The notes below the pieces were generated by a model that searched no databases, had not been told where the DNA came from, and saw only the letters and a list, made by a program, of their open reading frames with translations. From Oricola thermophila (GTDB lineage: Bacteria; Pseudomonadota; Alphaproteobacteria; Rhizobiales; Rhizobiaceae), in contig NZ_CP054836.1 in NCBI RefSeq assembly GCF_013358405.1, positions 2,046,001 through 2,110,000 of the forward strand: a DNA stretch of 64,000 bases, given 5' to 3'. Below, piece by piece: positions 19,485 to 27,885 of this stretch. The position numbers and the translations under genes are program-made. Position 1 is the first letter of the stretch, and every line of letters begins with the position of its first letter.

Positions 19485-20528
19485 ATGCAGGGGGCCCGGA
19501 TCTCCGGGCGCAGGAACTTGGCAGAGCACGGAAAGATCGCCGTCATCGGCTGCGGCAAGCAGGCGCCGAAACACATCAGCGGGCTGACCGCCGCCGGGGT
19601 GCGGGAAATCGTCGTGGCGGACGTGGACCCGGCCCGGGCCACCGCGCTGGCCGCGAACCACCCGGACGGCACGGTCGTCGCCGCGCAGGGCGTCGACGCC
19701 GTGTTCGACGACCCGGACGTGGCCGCGGTGTCGATCTGCACGCCCACGCCCAGCCACGCGCCGCTGATCCGCAAGGCCGTGGCGGCGGGCAAGCATTACC
19801 TGTGCGAGAAGCCGCTCTGCGAGACCGCGGCCGAGGCCGAGGAACTGGCCGCGCTGACGAAAAGGGCCGGTCTCGTCGGCATGGTGGGATACATCTACCG
19901 CTACGCGCCCGCCTTCGAGGCGGCCAAGGCGATACTCGGCGACGCGGACGAGACCGGCGTCAGCCCGGTCCTCGGGCGCATCACCAATGCGTGGTTCCGC
20001 ATCGGCGGGCGCGGATCGCACATGGCATGGAAGCATCGCAAGGAAACCGGCGGCGGCGCGATCAACGAGATGCTGGTGCACATGATCGACCTGGCGGGCT
20101 GGTTCTTCGGACCGGCCGACGCGTTCCGGCTGGACGCGGTGCGCCACTACCTCAAGACCCGCGAGATCGCCGGCGAGACCGTCGAAACCGACGCGGAGGA
20201 CTGGGTGCTCGCCTCGATGCGCTCGCGCGCCGGCGTCGACATCCTGCTGCAGGCCGACTTCATCACCCCCGCCTTCACCCAGTACGTGGAAATCCAGGGC
20301 GAGAACGGCTCCTTCATGGGGTCGATCCAGAGCGACTTTCCCTGCTTCGTGTTCTGCGTGAAGGAGGCCGGCGGCTACAAGGCCGGCAAGACCGCGCTGG
20401 ACATCAAGCCCACCAACATGTTCGAGGCCCAGATGGGCGAATTCGTGAAGGCCGTCGCCGGCAAGGCCGAGAGCCGCAGCCCGGTGGAAAACTCGGGACA
20501 GATCCTGCGGTTGCTGAATAGCAACTGA
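19485..20528 (+). CDS. Gfo/Idh/MocA-family oxidoreductase
   Basis: The 347-residue NAD(P)-dependent oxidoreductase has an N-terminal nucleotide-binding strand IAVIGCGKQAPKHI and the family's EKPLCETAAEAEEL block, where EKP carries the conserved lysine. The substrate domain has GGGAINEMLVHMIDLAGWFFG, containing the usual histidine. Family members oxidise or reduce sugar carbons; WbpB/WlbA oxidises C3 of UDP-GlcNAcA. Beside a WbpE-like aminotransferase this could be that step, but the sequence is not diagnostic. The ATG directly follows the upstream stop; a TTG at 19518 is another possible start. The GC content is high, in contrast to the next gene. Confidence 0.86.
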   Translation: MQGARISGRRNLAEHGKIAVIGCGKQAPKHISGLTAAGVREIVVADVDPARATALAANHPDGTVVAAQGVDAVFDDPDVAAVSICTPTPSHAPLIRKAVAAGKHYLCEKPLCETAAEAEELAALTKRAGLVGMVGYIYRYAPAFEAAKAILGDADETGVSPVLGRITNAWFRIGGRGSHMAWKHRKETGGGAINEMLVHMIDLAGWFFGPADAFRLDAVRHYLKTREIAGETVETDAEDWVLASMRSRAGVDILLQADFITPAFTQYVEIQGENGSFMGSIQSDFPCFVFCVKEAGGYKAGKTALDIKPTNMFEAQMGEFVKAVAGKAESRSPVENSGQILRLLNSN

Positions 20529-20646
20529 CTAACAAGTTATCCGCGTTTGCTCATTGAGTTTTGTCCTGCTTCCAGCATTTTGGAGCGAGATGCATTTCCT
20601 GACAGCAAGCAGGACCGTTTCGGCCGGTTCCGCTCATGGGCAAGAC

Positions 20647-21720
20647 ATGACTGATAATAGTGAGTATATCTTTATCGGCGGCGCAGCGCGCACGGGCACC
20701 ACGTTGCTGCAAAGCCTCATATGCGCGTTGCCGGATACAGGGGCGTTTCTTCCCGAGAGCGTGCCGGTGAAATTGCTCATCGACAGCTTCGACAAAATTG
20801 CCGCGCATGACGAACGCTTCAACAAAGTGTTCTTTGGAGAGGCCGGGGCAGAAGCCGCGCTAAAACATGCGCTGGATGGCCTTCTCTCGAACATACAAGC
20901 TGAAGGATCCACTCGCTACAAGGTTCTGAAGCACCCCGCCGCAACGCCGCTCTTTTCGGATATTGGAAACTTGCTTGGAACTCGCGCACATTTCATTTGC
21001 ACCCTGCGCGATCCGCGCGACGCGATAGCATCCATGGTCGAGTGGGGACGCCGTGCCAGCGAGCAAGGCCGTTTCCATTGGTTTGCCCGCCGCGATACTG
21101 AAAAATTGTGTCGCTATTTCCTTAGCTTCTACGGCCCTGTCTTCGCCCAGAAGAACAGCGCGCCCATTACAACGGTGAAGTACGAAGACCTTGTCGCGGC
21201 CCCCGAGGCCACCTTATCCGGGTTTGTCTCCAAGCTTGGATACGAACCAGACGTACTATCACGGGAAAACAGAACCGAGTGGGGCACCGTTGACTTGAGC
21301 GCCACGGGACCTGTCGGCGACGCCACCTCCCCGCTTTATGGCAAAGATGTATCAGCTTCGCGTGTTGGCGCTCATGCCGACATACTGACTGAAACAGAAA
21401 TCGCGGAAATCGAAGCCTGCTGCGAAGAATTCATGGAGCGGTTTGGATACGAACGGAGCGCGACTCTGAAAACAAGCAAAGGAAACCTGCCCCTTGACCG
21501 ATTTATTGGGTTGCGAGGGCCTCTCACACAGACAGTACGCACCGAAGAACAGAAAAGTCTGGACCGGGCATCACAAGAAATATCACTACTGACAGAGCAA
21601 ATCGCACAGAAAGAAGACGAAAACGCGAAGCTGAGAATGGCAATCAAGAGCAGCAAGAGCCCTCTTGCCCTCGCAATATTCATCTACACCTTCATTAGAC
21701 GCAAACTTCAAAAACGCTGA
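20647..21720 (+). CDS. PAPS-dependent sulfotransferase
   Basis: The 357-residue protein starts at ATG 20647. The 5'-phosphosulfate-binding loop is GAARTGTTLLQSLI at 12-25, and the 3'-phosphate-binding motif is RDPRDAIASM at 121-130. Together these identify the sulfotransferase fold. The C-terminus (about 305-357) forms a short coiled coil rich in Glu, Gln and Lys, then a hydrophobic/basic tail (IFIYTFIRRKLQKR) that could anchor it to the membrane. It would transfer sulfate from PAPS, made by the CysD/CysNC proteins of this window, to a sugar hydroxyl or similar acceptor. The coding sequence is visibly more A/T-rich than the genes to its left, suggesting a different origin. Confidence 0.88.
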   Translation: MTDNSEYIFIGGAARTGTTLLQSLICALPDTGAFLPESVPVKLLIDSFDKIAAHDERFNKVFFGEAGAEAALKHALDGLLSNIQAEGSTRYKVLKHPAATPLFSDIGNLLGTRAHFICTLRDPRDAIASMVEWGRRASEQGRFHWFARRDTEKLCRYFLSFYGPVFAQKNSAPITTVKYEDLVAAPEATLSGFVSKLGYEPDVLSRENRTEWGTVDLSATGPVGDATSPLYGKDVSASRVGAHADILTETEIAEIEACCEEFMERFGYERSATLKTSKGNLPLDRFIGLRGPLTQTVRTEEQKSLDRASQEISLLTEQIAQKEDENAKLRMAIKSSKSPLALAIFIYTFIRRKLQKR

Positions 21721-21732
21721 AGTTTCCGTGCA

Positions 21733-22881
21733 TCAACGATCGACAAACTCTTTCGCGATCATCGCAATTTTTTTCGCCGCCTGACCGTCGCCGAAAATGT
21801 CCGGCCAGCTCGCAATATCCGCACCCAGGGCGGCCAATGCCGCTTCGCGAATTTCCTGCGCGCTTTCCGGGTTTGCCAACCGGTTCGCACCGGTCTCGAG
21901 AGTTTCCGTCCATTCCGTGTTTTTTCTCATCGTGACCGTGGGCCGGCGATGAATATAGGCTTCCTGCTGGACCCCGCCCGAATCCGTCATCACGATACGG
22001 GCGGATTTCAGCAGCTTGATGAAGTCCAGATACCGGATAGCTTCACGCATCACGATTCCGCTGTCAGGGCCGACAAGATCGGCAAGGCCGAATTGCTCGA
22101 TGCGCTTGACGGTCCGCGGATGCGCCAGGAACAACGCCTTCAAGTCGGCCGAACGGGCAGCTTCGCCGATACCGCGAAGGATCGCCTCCAGGTTGCCGGG
22201 CACGTCGACATTTTCCTCGCGATGCGACGTCGCGAGGATGTAGCTGCCCGGCTCCAGCCCAATCCGGTTCAATGCATCGGAATGCCGATCGGCCAGATTC
22301 GCGTGGTTGAGCGACGCATCGACAATCGTGTTTCCGGTCACATGAATCTCTCCGGGAACCGACTCCTTGCGAAGTTGTGCCGCCGCCTTCTCCCCACTGG
22401 CGAACAGCAACTCGGAAATATGATCCATGATCCGGCGGTTGTGCTCCTCCGGCATACGCCAATCGAAACTGCGTTCGCCCGCCTCGATATGCCCGACGCC
22501 GACATGCAGCTTTCGCGCAGCGAGCGCGCCGGCGAGATTGGTATTCGCGTCCCCGTTGACCAGAACGAGCCTCGGACGCCTCTCCATCAATGCCGCTTCG
22601 CAGCCTTCCAGCATGACAGCGGTCTGCCCCGCGTGCGTCTTTTTTCCGGCAACGTCTTCGATATGGAACGCGGGCTTCGGCAAACGAAGGTCCTCGAAAA
22701 GCTCCGAGTCCATCGCGGGAGAATAGTGCTGACCGGTATGGATAACGAAATTCGGCACGCCGAGTTCAGTCAGTGCGTGGATCACGGGCGCCATCATGAT
22801 GATGCCGGGACGCGTGCCAACGACGACGGCGACCTCTTTCGCCATGTCGGAACGATCGATGAATTTGATATCGGACATCAA
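21733..22881 (-). CDS. wecB: Non-hydrolysing UDP-N-acetylglucosamine 2-epimerase (WecB/WbpI-like)
   Basis: The 382-residue GT-B-fold epimerase interconverts UDP-GlcNAc-type and UDP-ManNAc-type sugars. Conserved blocks are VGTRPGIIMMAPVI, HTGQHYS, GHIEAGERS, MPEEHNRRIMDHIS, ATSHREENVD and TDSGGVQQEA. The first of these normally reads VxGTRPExIK; here Gly-Ile-Ile-Met replaces Glu-x-Ile-Lys, which may mark a substrate variant such as UDP-diacetamido-uronate (WbpI). No WecC dehydrogenase gene is in the window. It converges with the sulfotransferase gene (12-base gap) and follows a glycosyltransferase gene on the same strand by 24 bases. Confidence 0.88.
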   Translation of the reverse strand: MMSDIKFIDRSDMAKEVAVVVGTRPGIIMMAPVIHALTELGVPNFVIHTGQHYSPAMDSELFEDLRLPKPAFHIEDVAGKKTHAGQTAVMLEGCEAALMERRPRLVLVNGDANTNLAGALAARKLHVGVGHIEAGERSFDWRMPEEHNRRIMDHISELLFASGEKAAAQLRKESVPGEIHVTGNTIVDASLNHANLADRHSDALNRIGLEPGSYILATSHREENVDVPGNLEAILRGIGEAARSADLKALFLAHPRTVKRIEQFGLADLVGPDSGIVMREAIRYLDFIKLLKSARIVMTDSGGVQQEAYIHRRPTVTMRKNTEWTETLETGANRLANPESAQEIREAALAALGADIASWPDIFGDGQAAKKIAMIAKEFVDR

Positions 22882-22905
22882 TGATATTCAGCTTTCCCAA
22901 AATTT

Positions 22906-24255
22906 TCAGCCTGTCCGGCGCATCTCGGCATCGAAACTGGTGTACACGTTTGCTGTGACGCCCATTTTCCGCAGCGATGCGGCCATACGCATCGTGCGAT
23001 TGTTCTTGTTGAGATCCGTGTATCCGACAAACGTGACTGACTTCGGCCTACCGAGAGCCTCGAACAATTGGTCTTCCAGGCTCTCCCAAACATATTTCCT
23101 CGATGCGGCAAGGGCGTTGCGCTTCATTTCCGCGGAATATTCAAGCGCCTGCAATATGCCCTTCCGCCAGCCACCGGCCCCGATTCCTTCGATGACCACG
23201 CCGGCATTCTCCTCCCGCACAATGCGGGCGATATCCGGTATATCCGGCGTGACAATCGGAAGCGCGGAAAACAGGTAGTCGAAAATACGGTTCGGCAGGG
23301 AGACAAAATTATTCGGAATCACGGGATCGCGAACGATCAAGCCGACATCCGCTGCGGATGCCGTCGATGTCAATTCGTCATACGGCACCGGATCGAAGAA
23401 ATGGACACGCCCCTCCAGACCCAGTTCCTGCACAAGCATCTCGCATTTCTCGCGATATGCCGCTGGCTTCAAGTGCCCCATCACGGCGAGATGCACTGGC
23501 TGGGAAATCCCGGATATCCCCTCAAGCACGGCCTCCAAGCCGCTTGTTATGTTGCTGATCGCCAGGACCAGCGGCGTATCCGGACCTATGCCGCATTTCT
23601 CCCGCAACCTGTTCGAGGGCTGAAGCTCCTCGGCATATCTGTAGTTCGGAATGACATGAACAGGCCGACCATAGGTTTCCAGTTCCTTACCCAGCTCCCA
23701 GCCGACAGTGATCAAGCTGTCGCAATGGCGGAGATACCCTTCAACTGTTCGGTCGATGAAACGAGTATTGATCCGGCTCCAATTTGATGGGAGCACCCGC
23801 TGCGCGAAAGACGGTATCTCAATACAATCGCAGATAACCCTGCCACCACAGGCGATTGCCATTGCGTCGGCAGCGGGTATGGCTTGCACTCCGTGGGCAA
23901 CATAAACATCAGCCGCGAAGTCCTGCGCATCCAGTTCAGCATTCTGGGCAAATGGAATATAGAGATGAAACGGAGCCAAGTTCGGCTTGGGCCGACTTTT
24001 CTGCACTGCAGGCTTTCGAGCCGGCTGCACGACAGGCTTTCGAGCCGGCTGCACGACAGGCTTTCGAGCCCGAATCGGGGCAGCTTGGACCTGATCGACC
24101 CTAACAAATTTGCTGCTCGCCGCCCGTGCCAGATCCAACCATCCCTTGGGACCTTGCACAATTTTCCGAATTAACCTGGCCAAAAGAGAATCGGCATCTC
24201 TCATCGTCAACGTGCCAGAAGAGGTGTCCGAAGTGGTGCTGTTGTTATTTTTCAT
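22906..24255 (-). CDS. Glycosyltransferase, GT4-like, with displaced or extra first Rossmann segment at the C-terminus
   Basis: This is a 449-residue protein. Residues 65-92 hold an eight-residue basic/proline repeat (RKPVVQPA) coded by a 24-base tandem repeat. The GT-B core runs from about 97 to 402 (YVAHGVQAIPAADAMA, ICDCIEIP, LPNRIFDYLFSALPIV). The strand-helix unit that normally opens GT4 enzymes (R-x-x-R-x-A then G-V-x-V-x-T) is missing from the front and instead appears after the C-terminal domain (about 403-449, NNRTMRMAASLRKMGVTANV). This suggests a circular permutation or the stub of a lost second transferase. The gene lies in A/T-richer DNA, 24 bases upstream of wecB. Donor and acceptor are unknown. 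Confidence 0.75.
   Translation of the reverse strand: MKNNNSTTSDTSSGTLTMRDADSLLARLIRKIVQGPKGWLDLARAASSKFVRVDQVQAAPIRARKPVVQPARKPVVQPARKPAVQKSRPKPNLAPFHLYIPFAQNAELDAQDFAADVYVAHGVQAIPAADAMAIACGGRVICDCIEIPSFAQRVLPSNWSRINTRFIDRTVEGYLRHCDSLITVGWELGKELETYGRPVHVIPNYRYAEELQPSNRLREKCGIGPDTPLVLAISNITSGLEAVLEGISGISQPVHLAVMGHLKPAAYREKCEMLVQELGLEGRVHFFDPVPYDELTSTASAADVGLIVRDPVIPNNFVSLPNRIFDYLFSALPIVTPDIPDIARIVREENAGVVIEGIGAGGWRKGILQALEYSAEMKRNALAASRKYVWESLEDQLFEALGRPKSVTFVGYTDLNKNNRTMRMAASLRKMGVTANVYTSFDAEMRRTG
24011..24072. repeat. 24-base in-frame tandem repeat, about 2.6 copies
   Basis: The unit starts GGCTTTCGAGCCGGCTGCAC and is 24 bases long. Two identical copies occupy 24011-24034 and 24035-24058, and a partial third ends near 24072. 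It lies inside the glycosyltransferase gene at 22906-24255 and encodes the repeated octapeptide RKPVVQPA. Exact nucleotide identity between copies suggests recent slippage or unequal exchange, and copy number may vary between strains. Confidence 0.9.
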
Positions 24256-24448
24256 CTACACAAGTTCAACATTCGACGCTCTCGACATGCCCGACTGGCA
24301 AACCTGCCGCATTTGAACGTGGCCAAACCTGACGATATCAACTCCGGCATTTTTGCCGTAAGATACCCCTAACCGCCTGTAATCGAACCGATAAAAAAAA
24401 TAAACAGCACCTACCGAAAAATTCGTGCATTCACATCGCAGGATTCCC

Positions 24449-25810
24449 ATGCGCCGAAAACCGAAGATCGTGCTTGCCCCGATGAACTTCGCCAACATGC
24501 CGATTCAGATCGTGCGCGAACTCAAACGCCGCGGCTTCGAAGCCGAACATCTTCAATACACGGCGGGCGAGGGCCACAAGTTCGGATATGAACTGGACAG
24601 GGAAATAAACATAAGGGAACTCGACGGCAGGATAAATTCCAACATATCCGCCCTGACGGAGTACATAGAAAGAGACTTCGATATCTTTCACTTCTGGAAC
24701 AAGTCTTTCTTCTTCGAAACATACTATCAGGAATACACCGGCTTCGACATCCCCCTGATCAAGGCCAGGAACAAACGCATTGCCTACAGGTTCACGGGCT
24801 TCGATGCCCGCCTCCCCTCCCGCGACCTCGACGTCAATCCCTACAGCCCGTTCCGTTACGGATACGAACACCCCTATGACGAGGACCTTCAGAAGCGCTA
24901 TCTCGCGTTCCTGGAGGAATATGTCGACCAGTTCCTCGTACAGGACCCGGAAATGGCGCAGTTCAGCCCCGGCAATCCGAAGATCATTCCCCGTGCGCTT
25001 AACCTTTCCGAATGGCCCTTCGTCGGCATCGGGAAGACCGACCGGCCGCTTGTCGTGCACGCGCCATCCAACGGCCCCGTCAAGGGCACCAAGTTCGTCC
25101 AGGCAGCCGTCGACACGCTGCAATCGGAGGGCCTGGCCTTCGACTACAAGTCCATAGAGGGCATGGCGCACAAGGACGCCATCGAATGGTACAAGCGTGC
25201 CGACATCATCGTCGACCAGTTGCTGATCGGCGCCACCGGGGTGCTTACCCTCGAGGCCTGGGCGCTCGGCAAGCCGTGCGTGGTCCATTTGCGCGAGGAC
25301 CTTTTCAAGCCGTTCTACAAGACCGGCGAACTCCCGGTCGCCAATGCCAATCCGGACACGATCACCAATGTCCTGCGGGACCTCATCAAGGACCACGACT
25401 GGCGCGCGCATCTTTCGCGCGAGGGACGCAAGACCGTCGAAGAATTCCACGACATCGCCAAGGTGATCGACGACTACATCGAAACCTATGACGCCATGAT
25501 CTCCGCGGAGCCGGTCCGGCCCACGGGAACCGGCGATATCGAGTATCTGCGATGCCAGGCGGAGCTTGCCCGCGATCTCATTATCTTCAACGCCGATGAT
25601 TCGATACAACATTCCGGCAACCCGTTGCGGCGCCTGGACGGCGACGAAAAACTCGCGGTCTTGCAGAAGGTTCTTCCCGCATTCCTGGTATGGCCGATCC
25701 GCAAGCTGGTGAACCTGCGCCGCGCCTGTTTCCGCATCCGCGACAGGACCAGGCGGCGGGTACAGGGTTTTCTCGCCCGACGCGGCGCGCACGGCCCTAG
25801 AACGCCGTGA
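24449..25810 (+). CDS. Glycosyltransferase-like protein (GT-B fold, family uncertain)
   Basis: I place the start at ATG 24449 (MRRKPKIVLAPMNFANMPIQ), preceded by AGGA at 24440-24443; this gives 453 residues. It opens with a Rossmann strand, then IVRELKRRGFEAEHLQY. The C-terminal half has VVHAPSNGPVKGTKFVQAAVD and the donor-site block GATGVLTLEAWALGKPCVVHLRED, where the conserved acidic residue of GT4 E-x7-E type is recognisable. The last 60 residues are basic and partly hydrophobic (VWPIRKLVNLRRACFRIRDRTRRR), which suggests peripheral membrane contact. It ends 14 bases inside the convergent DUF2793 gene. The specific sugar is unknown. Confidence 0.78.
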   Translation: MRRKPKIVLAPMNFANMPIQIVRELKRRGFEAEHLQYTAGEGHKFGYELDREINIRELDGRINSNISALTEYIERDFDIFHFWNKSFFFETYYQEYTGFDIPLIKARNKRIAYRFTGFDARLPSRDLDVNPYSPFRYGYEHPYDEDLQKRYLAFLEEYVDQFLVQDPEMAQFSPGNPKIIPRALNLSEWPFVGIGKTDRPLVVHAPSNGPVKGTKFVQAAVDTLQSEGLAFDYKSIEGMAHKDAIEWYKRADIIVDQLLIGATGVLTLEAWALGKPCVVHLREDLFKPFYKTGELPVANANPDTITNVLRDLIKDHDWRAHLSREGRKTVEEFHDIAKVIDDYIETYDAMISAEPVRPTGTGDIEYLRCQAELARDLIIFNADDSIQHSGNPLRRLDGDEKLAVLQKVLPAFLVWPIRKLVNLRRACFRIRDRTRRRVQGFLARRGAHGPRTP

Positions 25811-27068
25811 CATTGCTCGGATAACGCCAGTCATCGTTCGGGTTGGCGCCGGCGGGCACGCCATTGGCGACATGGCCCGCGGCGGACGGGCCGATCACCA
25901 GGTTGGTGTGCTGGCTCGGCACGAAGGACGCGCCGTTCGCGAACAGGCAGCAGGCGCCCGTTCCGGTGCGCGTCAACGTCATGGTGTGCGTGCGCAAATA
26001 GCCGATCGAACTGTAGAAATCGAACAGGGCGTACGGCCTGCCCGTCGCCAGTTCCACGTTCACGCGGTAGGTATAGACCGAGGCAAAGGCCTGGAACATG
26101 AAGCCGCCCGGGTGATTGGCGTTATTGGCCGCATCCACCACCGTGATCTTGCGGCTCTGCCAGTCCGAATCATCGGCTGTCCGCCCGAAGATGCTCAACG
26201 CCGGCACGACATAGCCGATGACCAGCAGATGATCGAAGACGAAGTCGCTCAGCAGGCGAAGCTCCAGCCTGCGCCCGACCACGAAACGCGCGGCCAGGCC
26301 GGCAGCCGTTTTCAGCGCGGTGGCCGGGGTCAGCCCGTCATTGGCATCGTCGCCATTGACCGCGTCGAGAAAGATGCGGTCGAAGCCCGCGGGATCGTCC
26401 GGCACGCCGTGAAGCTGCGGATTGGCGACGCCCGAGGGAAAGCGCACCGCGCCGGTCTCGCGATCGATGCGCATGGCCTCGCGCCAGTTCTCGGCGGAAT
26501 CGGCAACCTTGACGGCGAGATCGTCGCTGCCCGCAAGGCCGATTTCCGCCCGGCCTTCAAATCCCGCCTGGAAGAGGATGCTTGCCGTATCGCCCGCCGC
26601 CGCCTTGTTGACGATCATGCGGTGGTCCGATCCCTCGTGGCTGAACAGGGAGGCCGGAGAGGCGAGCGCCAGCCGGTTGGTCTCGTCCGGCGTGGCGTTG
26701 ATGCCGAGTTGCGCGACCGCACCCGGCGCGGAGGCCGCCGCCGGCCGCCAGCCGGTGCCGTCGAAGACCAGGAGCTCGCCATTCTCCGCGACCCAGGCAA
26801 GCCAGCCCGCCCGCGGCGCGTGGAAGGCCCAGGCGCCGTCCTGCCATGCCGCCACCTGCCCCTCCCTGCCCTGCCAGGCGCCGGATGCCCCCTCGCCGAC
26901 GATATGGCGCTCGCCGTCAAGGGGCGATGCGGGCGGCGCGGAGGCAACCGAAACGACACCCAGCTGGACGATCGCGTCGAGCGCGCGCAGCGCCTCGTTG
27001 TGGGTGACATGCTTCTGTGCCTGCGAGGGCATGATGTAGGGCATTTTCAGGTTCGGGGTGGTGTCCAT
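25797..27068 (-). CDS. DUF2793 domain protein with tailspike-like C-terminal half
   Basis: The 423-residue protein starts at ATG 27068 with GGGAG upstream. The N-terminal 110 residues are a DUF2793 domain (LKMPYIMPSQAQKHVTHNEALRAL, then GWLAWVAENGELLVFDGTGW), common in alphaproteobacterial gene-transfer-agent or phage-tail-related proteins. After residue about 220 comes IFLDAVNGDDANDGLTPATALKT, the kind of opening found before right-handed beta-helix repeats of tailspikes and polysaccharide lyases. The rest is hydrophobic-alternating, as in beta structure. No other phage genes are nearby. Its gene overlaps the convergent glycosyltransferase gene by 14 bases. It may bind or act on the glycan made by this locus; that is inference. 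Confidence 0.72.
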   Translation of the reverse strand: MDTTPNLKMPYIMPSQAQKHVTHNEALRALDAIVQLGVVSVASAPPASPLDGERHIVGEGASGAWQGREGQVAAWQDGAWAFHAPRAGWLAWVAENGELLVFDGTGWRPAAASAPGAVAQLGINATPDETNRLALASPASLFSHEGSDHRMIVNKAAAGDTASILFQAGFEGRAEIGLAGSDDLAVKVADSAENWREAMRIDRETGAVRFPSGVANPQLHGVPDDPAGFDRIFLDAVNGDDANDGLTPATALKTAAGLAARFVVGRRLELRLLSDFVFDHLLVIGYVVPALSIFGRTADDSDWQSRKITVVDAANNANHPGGFMFQAFASVYTYRVNVELATGRPYALFDFYSSIGYLRTHTMTLTRTGTGACCLFANGASFVPSQHTNLVIGPSAAGHVANGVPAGANPNDDWRYPSNVTAF

Positions 27069-27200
27069 CTTGGTTTCTCCCTTCCAGTGCTCCGGAAATT
27101 CTAACGCGGCCCTCGCAGCGTTGGACAAATCAGGCCGGGGCGGATAAACGACGCCAACGGGCCAGCCACCAGCGCATCACTCCACGCGACGGAGAATGGA

Positions 27201-27836
27201 ATGGAAAAACATATGGATACCGCCATCCTGGGCGAGAATGTCCGGATCGAGGACGGCGCGGTGGTCGGCCATGCCTACCGCAAGGACCATCGACCGGCCG
27301 AGATCGGCGCCGACAGCGTCGTCAGGCGCGGGACCATCATCTATACCGACGTGACCACGGGCGTGAATTTCCAGACCGGGCACAACGTGCTGGTGCGCGG
27401 CAACACGCGGATCGGCGATCACGTGGTCATCGGCACCAATGCCGTCATCGACGGCCAGGTGACGATCGGCTCCTTCGTCAAGATCGAGACCAACAGCTAC
27501 GTGCCAACCCACGTGACCATCGGCTCGCGCGTCTTCATCGGCCCCGGCGTGACGATCACCAACGACCGCTACCCGCTGAAGATGCGCGACCAGTATGTCG
27601 CCGACGGACCGGCCGGGCCGACGATCGAGGATTTCGTCACCATCGGCGGCGGCGTGACGATCTGCCCCGGCGTCACCATCGGCCGCGGCAGCTTCGTGGC
27701 CGCCGGCGCCGTCGTCACCAGGGACGTGCCGGAATACAGCCTCGTCAAGGGCGTGCCCGGCCGCATCTCGCCCCTGCCGGAGGAGTTGCGCGAGCCGAAC
27801 GTGGCGCTCTCGTGGCGCGGCCTGGTGGACCAGTGA
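27201..27836 (+). CDS. Left-handed beta-helix acyltransferase (sugar O/N-acetyltransferase, WbpD-like candidate)
   Basis: The 211-residue protein is built of hexapeptide repeats (VRIEDGAVVG, TRIGDHVVIGTNAVIDGQVTIG, VTICPGVTIGRGSFVAAGAVV), the left-handed beta-helix typical of acyl-CoA sugar transferases. It ends with YSLVKGVPGRI, the common capping motif. GGAG at 27189-27192 supports ATG 27201. It may acetylate an amino-sugar nucleotide made by the WbpE-like aminotransferase, as WbpD does, or O-acetylate a finished glycan. The plus-strand gene for a GT2 transferase follows after 49 bases, so the two are probably co-transcribed. Confidence 0.85.
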   Translation: MEKHMDTAILGENVRIEDGAVVGHAYRKDHRPAEIGADSVVRRGTIIYTDVTTGVNFQTGHNVLVRGNTRIGDHVVIGTNAVIDGQVTIGSFVKIETNSYVPTHVTIGSRVFIGPGVTITNDRYPLKMRDQYVADGPAGPTIEDFVTIGGGVTICPGVTIGRGSFVAAGAVVTRDVPEYSLVKGVPGRISPLPEELREPNVALSWRGLVDQ

Positions 27837-27885
27837 GACGGGCCGGGGGCCCTGCCCGGCACGCGAATTCCGGGCGACAGGTGCC

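Noticed and set aside
24011..24072. Possible CRISPR-like repeat
   Set aside because: The copies are directly adjacent with no spacers and encode an in-frame peptide repeat.
25797..27068. Prophage remnant
   Set aside because: A single DUF2793 protein without capsid, terminase, portal or integrase genes does not support a prophage.
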